From Pseudoflavonifractor sp902362925 (lineage in GTDB: Bacteria; Bacillota; Clostridia; Oscillospirales; Oscillospiraceae), in NCBI GenBank assembly GCA_902362925.1, contig CABIYL010000002.1: DNA of 64,000 nt; one strand, written 5' to 3'. The position numbers and the translations under genes were made by a program. How positions within the stretch are numbered: the stretch's first letter is position 1; every line of letters begins with the position of its first letter. The notes below the pieces were generated by a model. That model ran no database searches. It worked only from the letters and a program-made list of their open reading frames with translations, and was not told the origin of the DNA. This document shows positions 49,814 through 58,200 of the stretch, piece after piece.

Positions 49814-50683
49814 ATGGCACTACAAGATAAGAAAATCATGCCTCCCCCCTGGCTGGCCCACCGGGAGATCGAGCGATACTCCATTGGCTGGCGCATGGGC
49901 TATGGGGAGGATTACATAGACCGATTTGGCGATTGGCTGGACACCCTCTCACCAGAGGAGCGGACGGAATACCGCACCCTCTTTCCCGAGCCTGTGACCT
50001 GGAAGGGATGGTGGGACGACGAGGACAGCAGCGAGGTGCTGGAGCATGGTGACTTCTTGGTGGATGCGTGGCAGCCGGAAGGCCAGCCAAAGTACACCCG
50101 CCAGTGGCTCCAGCAGGAGTTTGCCGCCGGGCGGAAGCGGGAGCTGTGCCTGTTCTGGGGCCATCAGCCATCCGAGGACGGCCAGCTGACAAAAAGCTGC
50201 CTCAGCCAGTGGTGGATGGAAGACTTCTATACGATGGCTGACTCCTACCTCTGCATGGAGCAGTATATGATGGCTGCTAAGGCCGAGCTGTTCGGTGACA
50301 AAGAGATCCGAGACCAGATTTTGAAATGCAGCGACCAAAAGCAGATCAAGGCCCTGGGCCGCAAGGTGCGGGGCTTTGACCAGAAGGTATGGGACAAGTT
50401 CAAGTACGCCATTGTGCTGCTTGGCAACTGGCACAAATTCAGCCAGAACCGCGAACTGCGGGAGTTTCTCCTTTCCACCGGGGACAGTGTGCTGGTGGAG
50501 GCCAGCCCCTACGATGCCATCTGGGGCATCCGCCTCGCGGCCAGTTCGTCGGAGGCTCAGGACCCCATGAAGTGGCGGGGACAAAACCTGCTGGGCTTTG
50601 CGCTGATGGAGGTACGGGACGAACTGCGCCGGGTGACACAGAATGAAATGCTTTGCGATTGGAGTATGGTATGGCAACAATGA
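49814..50683 (+). CDS. NADAR-domain protein (YbiA-like), candidate ADP-ribose hydrolase
   Basis: 289 residues. Residues about 110-280 form a NADAR domain: LCLFWGHQPS, then YLCMEQYMMAAKAELFGD, LGRKVRGFDQKVWDKFKYAIV and a final STGDSVLVEASPYDAIWGI. NADAR proteins act on NAD-derived or ADP-ribosylated substrates; some reverse ADP-ribosylation of guanine made by DarT-type toxins. The N-terminal 100 residues (YSIGWRMGYGEDYID...WKGWWDDED) form a separate domain of unknown role. In this array it likely neutralises an ADP-ribosylating toxin. Confidence 0.88.
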   Translation: MALQDKKIMPPPWLAHREIERYSIGWRMGYGEDYIDRFGDWLDTLSPEERTEYRTLFPEPVTWKGWWDDEDSSEVLEHGDFLVDAWQPEGQPKYTRQWLQQEFAAGRKRELCLFWGHQPSEDGQLTKSCLSQWWMEDFYTMADSYLCMEQYMMAAKAELFGDKEIRDQILKCSDQKQIKALGRKVRGFDQKVWDKFKYAIVLLGNWHKFSQNRELREFLLSTGDSVLVEASPYDAIWGIRLAASSSEAQDPMKWRGQNLLGFALMEVRDELRRVTQNEMLCDWSMVWQQ

Positions 50684-51129
50684 AACTCTATGAACTGGTC
50701 AACCACTACCACATCGGCACGGAACTGACCTGCGCCGAGGCGATGTTCATAGCCTGCAATGAATATTACCATCTGAATTTGTCCGAGGAGACCCGGAAAA
50801 TGTTCTCCGTCATGGGACTTGGGATGCAGACCGAGCAGTCCTGCTGCGGCGCCTTTACCGTGGCGGTGGGGATCATTGGGCTGATGACCGCAAAAGAAGG
50901 TCAGACGGATGTGAGCAACATGGAAGGCTACCAGATGATTGCGGAATTGACGGAGTTTATGCTGGGCTTCTATGGAACGCTCCACTGTGTCGAGCTACAA
51001 AGGCTGGAGATCGTGGACTACGAAAACCCCTGCCACGCCATTGTGGAGGCGCTGGCCAAAAAGCTGGAGGAACTGTTGGCGAACCGCAGGATCTTTTGCC
51101 CGGCAAACGGAGGACAACTGAGCTGCTGA
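50671..51129 (+). CDS. C_GCxxG_C_C-type cysteine protein
   Basis: 152 residues from the ATG at 50671, inside the end of the NADAR gene (13-base overlap), after GGAG. The pattern ELTCAEAMFIACNEYY...MGLGMQTEQSCCGAFTVAVGIIGL matches the redox/metal C_GCAxxG_C_C family in most positions, with C-C-G in the central motif. Such proteins may bind an iron-sulfur cluster or act as thiol proteins. The overlap with the NADAR gene suggests joint action, but that is an inference. Confidence 0.72.
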   Translation: MATMKLYELVNHYHIGTELTCAEAMFIACNEYYHLNLSEETRKMFSVMGLGMQTEQSCCGAFTVAVGIIGLMTAKEGQTDVSNMEGYQMIAELTEFMLGFYGTLHCVELQRLEIVDYENPCHAIVEALAKKLEELLANRRIFCPANGGQLSC

Positions 51130-51152
51130 TGTGCCGGAAAGCGAGGGATTAC

Positions 51153-51866
51153 ATGAAAGACTTTTCCCAATACGGAAACAGACCGGACAACCAGTGGGAG
51201 ATGCTGCCCTGGATACCCGATCCGCGTCCGCCCTTCAAAATCTGGGTGAAGCCGGAGCAGATTGCGCCATTCTTTCTCATTCTCCACCACCCCTATGCGC
51301 TCTCTCTTCTGCTTAAAATCAACGATGGATTCCGGACGGAAGAATTCCGTCGGCTGGGACTGACTGGAAGCAGCGGAGACTGGGAGCGGCTGGTCCGGGG
51401 CGTGATACGGGAGTTCGAGGAAAACAACAGCGGTGTGGGTCTGTTTCACTTCGACTCTGACGAGGATGTGTTCTGTGTGTATTCCCAATACATCGACGAT
51501 TTGATGATGCTGGCCAAAATGATCCGGGCGGCCTGTACCGATGAAAAAACGATGCGGACTTATCTTGGCAAGATCGAGTACATCAAGCTCTTTTGGGAGG
51601 GCGCACCGGAGGGTGAACCAGCGGTCATCCTCTATGAAGTGGATACCGAAAATGAGCGGCTGGCCCATCGCTCCATCGACATTTTTGCAGATGGCCGCAC
51701 CCACAACATCCCTGACCTTTACGACGGTGTCATCGTGATTACGCCAATCCCCACCGTGGAGGAATTGAACGCCCATGTCTGGGGCGAGGAATTCCACGCC
51801 TGCATCATAGAGCAGGCGGAATTTGAGGCCATCTGGGAAAGCCGATTTTATAGCGGAGCGTTTTGA
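51153..51866 (+). CDS. Imm51-like protein
   Basis: 237 residues from the ATG at 51153, with GAGGG six bases upstream. The middle part (PFFLILHHPYALSLLLKINDGF...LGLTGSSGDWERLVRGVI...GLFHFDSDEDVFCVYSQYIDDLMMLAKMI) matches the Imm51 layout. The C-terminal 75 residues (AVILYEVDTENERLAHRSIDIFADGR...) are a separate alpha/beta domain resembling DUF6881. It is therefore probably a two-module immunity protein. Confidence 0.72.
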   Translation: MKDFSQYGNRPDNQWEMLPWIPDPRPPFKIWVKPEQIAPFFLILHHPYALSLLLKINDGFRTEEFRRLGLTGSSGDWERLVRGVIREFEENNSGVGLFHFDSDEDVFCVYSQYIDDLMMLAKMIRAACTDEKTMRTYLGKIEYIKLFWEGAPEGEPAVILYEVDTENERLAHRSIDIFADGRTHNIPDLYDGVIVITPIPTVEELNAHVWGEEFHACIIEQAEFEAIWESRFYSGAF

Positions 51867-51882
51867 AAAGCGAGGAATGACA

Positions 51883-52569
51883 ATGGTTGAGATCAATCGT
51901 GTCTGGCTCAATGTGGATACAGACACCAACAAAATCACACTATTAGGCCGCCCCCGTGTATCCATCCATGTGGATGAGTACATTTGGGGTTTAATCGAAG
52001 AACATATCGTGAAGCCCCATAAGCTCATGCGTAGTGAAAAACACAAGTATCTGCTGAAAATTGCCTTTGGCCGATTTGATCCGGTGCGGCACCGATATTA
52101 TCCGCTTTCCCCGTACAACGGGCAGCTTCGGGAAGGCGTCAAGCCGGACAGCGCAAACGGATGGTATCCCCGTGAGGACTTTGCAGACGCTGCGGAACGC
52201 GCCACCTGGTTCTCCCCCGATAAAATCTGGACAAGCTGCGGCAACAAGGTTCTGGATGTGAATGTTGATGCCGCCAATGTGAGCGAGAGCATCACCCCCA
52301 GAGAATACGCAGACTTGCTGTTCGATGGGATTGGGGCAGCCTTGGTGTTTAACTTCAAAAGTCTCAAGCGCGAGGAATTTGATGGGCTGAAACCCAAGAT
52401 CGACTGGAGCATGGTAGAGAGTTTTCCCTTTCCCGCACCCTTTGAGGAGCAACGGTATATTGGGGACGAGGGAAAAATTCATGTGCATTCCTGGGATGGC
52501 CGGCAGGAAACGAACCTTGTAGGCCCTTATTCTGTGCAGGATTTATATCTGGAGCATTTCGGAAAATAG
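51883..52569 (+). CDS. unknown alpha/beta protein, candidate immunity protein
   Basis: 228 residues from the ATG at 51883, with GAGGA seven bases upstream. Mixed alpha/beta with several aromatic strands (VWLNVDTDTNKITLLGRPRVSI, GKIHVHSWDGRQETNLVGPYSV). No catalytic or metal motif is visible. Family not recognised. Confidence 0.68.
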   Translation: MVEINRVWLNVDTDTNKITLLGRPRVSIHVDEYIWGLIEEHIVKPHKLMRSEKHKYLLKIAFGRFDPVRHRYYPLSPYNGQLREGVKPDSANGWYPREDFADAAERATWFSPDKIWTSCGNKVLDVNVDAANVSESITPREYADLLFDGIGAALVFNFKSLKREEFDGLKPKIDWSMVESFPFPAPFEEQRYIGDEGKIHVHSWDGRQETNLVGPYSVQDLYLEHFGK

Positions 52570-52583
52570 TTGGGAGGAATCTG

Positions 52584-52994
52584 ATGAAACAGACAGATAT
52601 TTATACCGAGGCTCTGATCTGTCTGCGCTCAATCCTTCAGGCAGACCATCCGGAATTCAAGAACTGGATCGACTGGCTGGAGCGGGACATTCAGGACTGG
52701 AATCAGCGGCGGGAGGTTGCCCATCATCTTCGGGCATACGGTGGTATGGGCTCATTCAATGATCTGCCCAATATGCGCGGAAATCACGACTACATTTTTG
52801 ACTTTCTAAAGTCTGTGTGCTATGCCTTCGGCCATCTTTATGGCAAACGGGAAGGCATTTTGCCGGAGGCATTGATGGAGGAGTGCCTCCACGATGTAGA
52901 GCAGGCAGCCTATCACCCCCATAAGGCACTGAACCGAGCCATTGCCCAACACTTGATACAGGGCGATCTACAGGAGAATCTGGATAGGCTGTAG
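52584..52994 (+). CDS. DUF6966-like protein, candidate immunity protein
   Basis: 136 residues, helical. The stretch HHLRAYGGMGSFNDL in the middle, flanked by WIDWLERDIQDW and YIFDFLKSVCYAFG, is the pattern I associate with DUF6966. TTGGGAGG precedes the ATG. It is small and soluble, with no catalytic motif. Confidence 0.68.
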   Translation: MKQTDIYTEALICLRSILQADHPEFKNWIDWLERDIQDWNQRREVAHHLRAYGGMGSFNDLPNMRGNHDYIFDFLKSVCYAFGHLYGKREGILPEALMEECLHDVEQAAYHPHKALNRAIAQHLIQGDLQENLDRL

Positions 52995-53005
52995 GAGGAC
53001 TTGCT

Positions 53006-53980
53006 ATGAACGAAAGACTATTTCGCACCCAATTCAATCAAATGGAAACCACCGAGAAGCAGGCGCTGATGGAAAGCCTTGCTGCTCGTTATAATATGAC
53101 TTTTCTCGGGCTACATACCTTTGACCGCTGGGGCCAGAACTGTACCACCGGCATATTCAAGAAAGATGGCCGGGAGTTCGTCTTTGTCCCCGGTGATACC
53201 GTCACCCTGGGCTGGGAACAATTTGCCGTAGGGCTGAATCAGGAGAGCCGAGAGGAACTGGATTATCTGTTCCAGGAATGGGAGATGGAACAGGACCCGG
53301 AGGAGATGATCCAGGAAAGCATGGCTCCTGTTCGGCAGGCAGCCATTGGCCCCATGCTGGTGGGCCGGGAGCTGGAGGAACTGTGCTGGGAGCCGGTCAC
53401 AATGGACGATCCCAGACTGTCCGCCCATCCTGACTGGCTGAAACAGTTCCGGGAGTTTGCCTGGAGCGACCTTGACAGCCTTACTATGCACCAGTCAGCC
53501 CGTATTGAGCGGACGGAAAAGGGCTTTCAGATCTGTATCTATAACCGCACTGATTACGATGAGCTCCTTGCCGGGCTGGAAAAGCAGGGGCTCTCGCTGC
53601 CTACGGCAGACGAGTGGGCCTATCTGTGCGGCGGTGGGTGCCGCACCCTGTTCCCCTGGGGGGATGGAATGGACTACTCCATGCGTTTGCACTGGTTCGA
53701 GGACACGGAGGAGGACGAGGACCGGCCCTACGACATGGAGGAGCCCAATTTCTTCGGCCTGTCCATCGCCTATGACCCCTATATGCGGGAGGTGGTGAAG
53801 GCCGGGCAGTTTACCACCTGCGGGGGGGATGGCGGACGCAGTATCTGCGGCGGACTTGGAATCTTCCTCGGTTTCCTGCCCTGTTCGCCCCACTGCAAGC
53901 CGGAAGTGCAGGAGGACAAGGAACTGAACGGCGACTATGACTTCTACCGGCCTATTATCCGGGTGGATACGGACTGTTAG
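53006..53980 (+). CDS. SUMF1/FGE-fold-like protein, candidate immunity protein
   Basis: 324 residues. The segment SLPTADEWAYLCGGGCRTLFPWGD (near residue 195) is typical of formylglycine-generating-enzyme (SUMF1) fold proteins, and the C-terminal GGDGGRSICGG echoes the GGSW region. The full calcium and copper sites of real FGE enzymes are not visible, so it is probably a binding protein with this fold rather than an enzyme. The N-terminal 180 residues are separate. TAGGAGG precedes the ATG. Confidence 0.75.
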   Translation: MNERLFRTQFNQMETTEKQALMESLAARYNMTFLGLHTFDRWGQNCTTGIFKKDGREFVFVPGDTVTLGWEQFAVGLNQESREELDYLFQEWEMEQDPEEMIQESMAPVRQAAIGPMLVGRELEELCWEPVTMDDPRLSAHPDWLKQFREFAWSDLDSLTMHQSARIERTEKGFQICIYNRTDYDELLAGLEKQGLSLPTADEWAYLCGGGCRTLFPWGDGMDYSMRLHWFEDTEEDEDRPYDMEEPNFFGLSIAYDPYMREVVKAGQFTTCGGDGGRSICGGLGIFLGFLPCSPHCKPEVQEDKELNGDYDFYRPIIRVDTDC

Positions 53981-54059
53981 AAAGGAAACCTGGACACCCG
54001 GCTGTGGGGCCGGTGTGGAACCTATTACTTACAGAAAAAAGACTGAAGGAGGCGTCAAC

Positions 54060-54908
54060 ATGGATGTCGTGAAACTTCCCAAGAAGGTCCGCATGGTCTG
54101 CTATGAGATCATGGATGGCAAAGAAGGAGCCTTGGACACGCTGGAATCCTTTGCCGATAAATATCCCCATCAGGTAGCGGCGGTCAAGGCCGAGGTCGCC
54201 TATTTCAACCTGGACTATGAAAAGACGCTGGCTTTGGATCTGACCATCCTTCCCTGGCTGGAGGAGTGGTATTACAGCAATGTGAGCGATGAGCACATGA
54301 TTGCCATGACGGTGGCCGCCATCCAGCTCCACCGGGAGCAGGAGCTGATTGAGGCGCTGACGAAAGAACAGACGCGCATCCGGGCTGAGAACGGCCTCCC
54401 CCAGCGGGATCGGTTCTGTGACATCCTGATGGACTACCTCAAACGGGGCCTTATGCCCTTTGCGGACAACGACAAGAACTACCCCTACCATGAACCGGAG
54501 GAACCGCAGACAAAGGAGCAGCTCTGGGCAAAGCTGGTGGAACAGAATAAGAAGCTCTCGCCAGACGATCCCGATGCCAGGCGGAAGCTCTATAACCACT
54601 GCTGTATGTTCGGAACCGCCAGGGATGCCGTAGATCTCTTTGAGGAGATTCAAGGCGTGCCCATGGCTGACTCCTCCTATCGGGACGCAATCGCCCGTTA
54701 TCTCTATCTGGGGGATCGGGAGAAGGCGCTCCAGACAGCGGAGCGGTTGGCAACATCGCGGCTGTGGGCGGTTGCCGGGCCGACACAGGTGCGTCCCATG
54801 TCCTTCTTTGAGGACCCGAACCTGCGGGAGTTTTTGCTGGAGCCGGAATCCCTCCGGCGCATCCGGGAAGCTGCCTTCATTGATGACGGGAGTTTGATCC
54901 GAAAGTAA
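54060..54908 (+). CDS. TPR-like helical protein, candidate immunity protein
   Basis: 282 residues from the ATG at 54060 after GAAGGAGG. The 79 bases before it form one of the larger gaps in the array. Repeated helix pairs (EGALDTLESFADKYPHQVAAVKAEVAYFNLDYE, ARDAVDLFEEIQGVPMADSSYRDAIARYLYLGDREKALQTAERL) suggest degenerate TPR repeats. No catalytic domain. Probably a protein-binding immunity protein. Confidence 0.7.
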   Translation: MDVVKLPKKVRMVCYEIMDGKEGALDTLESFADKYPHQVAAVKAEVAYFNLDYEKTLALDLTILPWLEEWYYSNVSDEHMIAMTVAAIQLHREQELIEALTKEQTRIRAENGLPQRDRFCDILMDYLKRGLMPFADNDKNYPYHEPEEPQTKEQLWAKLVEQNKKLSPDDPDARRKLYNHCCMFGTARDAVDLFEEIQGVPMADSSYRDAIARYLYLGDREKALQTAERLATSRLWAVAGPTQVRPMSFFEDPNLREFLLEPESLRRIREAAFIDDGSLIRK

Positions 54909-54933
54909 ATTGCTTGGGAATGGAGGATCTGCT

Positions 54934-55284
54934 ATGAGCAAGGAGCTGGAACTGTATAAAGCATTCATTGACGGCCTTGTGGAGCGGAAAGACAGCATGA
55001 CAGCCCTGTGGGTCAAGGGTGATGGTTTCCCCAAGACAGAGGACAACAAGGCGAAAAATGATCTTCTCGCAACACTGACCCCGGAGCAGAAAGGTGTGTT
55101 GGCCGAGATGCTTCAGGAAGAACATATTGCGGGTATCCACGATACCCTTGCATATATCAATGAGATGATGGATCTGGAGGGGCTGGAGCTTCATCAGGAC
55201 GGTGAATCCTATCCCAACGACTATTTTGAGAGCCTGCACTATGACTTCATCAGCCGTTGTGACGGAGATGAGTGGCCGGAATAA
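54934..55284 (+). CDS. DUF6547-like protein, candidate immunity protein
   Basis: 116 residues, helical and acidic. The order LYKAFIDGLVERKDSMTALWVKGDG, a LLATLTPEQKGVLAEMLQEEHIAGIHDTLAYI helix pair and a final acidic tail is what I recall for DUF6547. GGAGG precedes the ATG at 54934. It is adjacent to the giant fused gene. Confidence 0.68.
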   Translation: MSKELELYKAFIDGLVERKDSMTALWVKGDGFPKTEDNKAKNDLLATLTPEQKGVLAEMLQEEHIAGIHDTLAYINEMMDLEGLELHQDGESYPNDYFESLHYDFISRCDGDEWPE

Positions 55285-55299
55285 AAGGAGGCGTGACAG

Positions 55300-58200
55300 A
55301 TGTATATCAAAAAATACTGGGGCAACTTTATCGGAGGCTCGGATGACAGCCTGAACCTTGTGGCATTTTTGGAAGACCTGAAGAAAGAAGAAATCCCCCT
55401 CAGCGAGATTTTTGCCAAGATCGGCTTGGGCAAGCAGAACTGGGACTTCCGCCAAACCGTGGAGTATCTGGAGTTCACCCATTCCAATGGCGTTGAGATG
55501 GACTTTCACTTCGCCATTGATGTGGTCACCGACCTGGCCGCCATCCTGCTGGAGTGCAGTGTCAGCGGCAGTGTAAACCTTCAGGATCTGGACGAGTACA
55601 ACACCCCCGCCCGCCGTATCCGCATCACCGCCACGCCAGAGGAGCATGACGCCATGAACAAGGCCCTGGCGGATTTTACCCAGAACCCGCTGGAATATGA
55701 CCTCAGTGAGATGATGGACGACGAGGAGATCCAGGAGATGGCTCGGGATGTGGAGGCGCTGCGTAAGGAGCTGTACGAGGCCGCTGGTCGCAACCGGGAC
55801 TACCATGTGAAGGCAGAGGACATGAAGAATCTGCTCCCCGACTGGGAGGAAGCCACCGGCTGCATCGCCACCAACCGCATCACGGTGGAGGGCTGCAAGG
55901 TTGGCTACTGCTACCGTGAGAAGCCGGACGGCGACTGGGACAGCGGCTGGCGCTTCACCGCCGGTGATGAGAGCGACGAGTACATGGACGACCCAAACAA
56001 CGCCGGGATCTACGGTCTCAACTCCATCTGCAACGACGATCCCGACATCATCCCTCTGCTGAACACCCCCGCCCCCTGCGCCTTTGAGCGGGATGAAAAT
56101 GGCGTGTTCCAGCAGATCAAAGACTGGAAACCGGATGAGGACGAGGAGGACCCTGATATGGATATTTTACAGCAGTGCCAGAAGTGGCATGAGGAGGACA
56201 AATTCCAGAAAATTATTGACGCGCTGGAGGCCATCCCCGCCCAGGAGCGTACCCCGGAAATTGATATGGAGCTGGCGCGAGCCTACAACAATCTGGGAGC
56301 ACCTTCCAACCGTCCGCTACTCAAAAAGGCCATCGCTCTCTTAAAACCTCATGAGGAATACTTTCAGGGCGATCACTACTGGAACTTCCGCATGGGCTAT
56401 TCTTATTACTACCTGGATCAGGGGGGCCGGGCCTTGCCTTATTTCCACAAGGCGCTGGAGGCCCGCCCCGACGATGAGGACACCAAGCGATTTATCGAAT
56501 GGTGCGAAACGGACATTTCTCGGCCATGGTTTTCGATGTGCTTCCGGGAGCGGACGGAATCTGCATGGAAAGACTTTGCCGAGCATGAGGCCCAACTGCG
56601 CCGAATGATGGACGAGGACAAGGACCACACCCGGGGCCAGGAGCTGGTGGACCGGGTGGAAGGGATTCTGAACCAGGCGTTTGACGAAATCTCCTTCGAG
56701 ATGGGCTTCAACGGCGAGAAGTACGAGCTGATCCTCACCCCGGAGGGTGACAAGGTCAAGCTGTTTGAGCTGGTCTACTTCCAGAAGCACGCCACCAAGG
56801 AGGTGCTGGAGCACTGGAACATCCTTGTGGGCCGTCAGCCCATCCGAAACATCGGCCTGCGTACCGAGGATGGATGGGACATCTCCGGGGATGATGTGCA
56901 GATCTGGCTGGAGGAGCAGGGTGAAAACAGCTTCGCCATCTCCGTCTACTGCGAAAAGCTGCTGCCCATGCTCCGGGAGGCGGAAGGCCGAGTCTGGTGG
57001 ATGCTCACCACCCTCACCGACCAAGTGCTGGGCGAGATTCCCCACATGAGATACATAGACAGCTTTGATGTGCTTGAGGAACCCAAGGCAGAGCCGTCCA
57101 TACTTATGTCCCAGCTGCCCGACGCTTTGAAGGAGCGGGGGCTGGAACTCTCCACCGATCCGGAAGCCTATCTGGAGAGCTATCTTGGCTACGAAATGAA
57201 ACCCAATGAAGATCCCGATGCCGATTGGCGGCTGGATGTGATGGTCGGCTCCACTTGCTGTGTGCCGCTCATCAACGGCTATCTGAATGCCGACAACGAC
57301 TTTATGGACGATCTCCATGCCGACGGCGCAGTGGCGGGCTTCTTCTGCTATCCCCTGGATACCCTGCGGGAGGAGGAAGGATCGGAGAAGATCTTTGACT
57401 TCCGGGACAAGCTGGAGGAAGTGTTTACCACCGGCGACGGACCGGAGGTTCTTACCCTCACCGGCGGAGCCACCGGCCTTTTCTGCGGCTATGTGGACTT
57501 CATCGCCTGGGACATACGGACGGCGCTCCAGATGGCAAAGGAGTTCTTCGAGTGCAGCGACATCCCCTGGGCCAGCTTCCACACCTTCCGTCGGGAAGCA
57601 GGCACTGTGAATCTGAAAACGCCGCCCGAGAAGGAACCGGACGATGAGGATCAGGTCCCTGAGTTGGACGAGACGCTGACGGGCATGGACTATATCCCTT
57701 ACACCCCGCAGAACGAAGAAGAATTTTTCCAGCAGCTGGAGCAGTGGAACGACGAGGACGAGTACACCCGCTGCATCCAGGCATTGAACGCCATCCCGGA
57801 AGATTGGCGAAACTACCGCACCGCCTATGCCATGGCACGGGCGCTGGAGAACTACGCTATTCTGGGCGACCACAAGGAGGTCCCCCCTAATTATAAGGGA
57901 GATAAGGCCCTGCGCCGAGCTATCGAAATGCTGGAGTCCGTCCAAGAAGAGGGTCAGGACAAGGCCCAGTGGAATATGCGGATGGCCTATGCCTATCAGT
58001 ATCTATATGGTCAGGAAGAAAAGGCCATCCCCTACGCCCAGCGGTGGGCCGAGCTGGACCCTGAGGACGAGGACGCCCCGGCGGTGATTCAAGCGTGTCA
58101 GGAGGAGATTGCAAAGCGAGCTGAGGCAGAAGCCGAGGACGAGAGTGACCACACAGGCGTCTTCACCGGCTTCGTGCTGCTGTCCAAGGCAGAATGGGAT

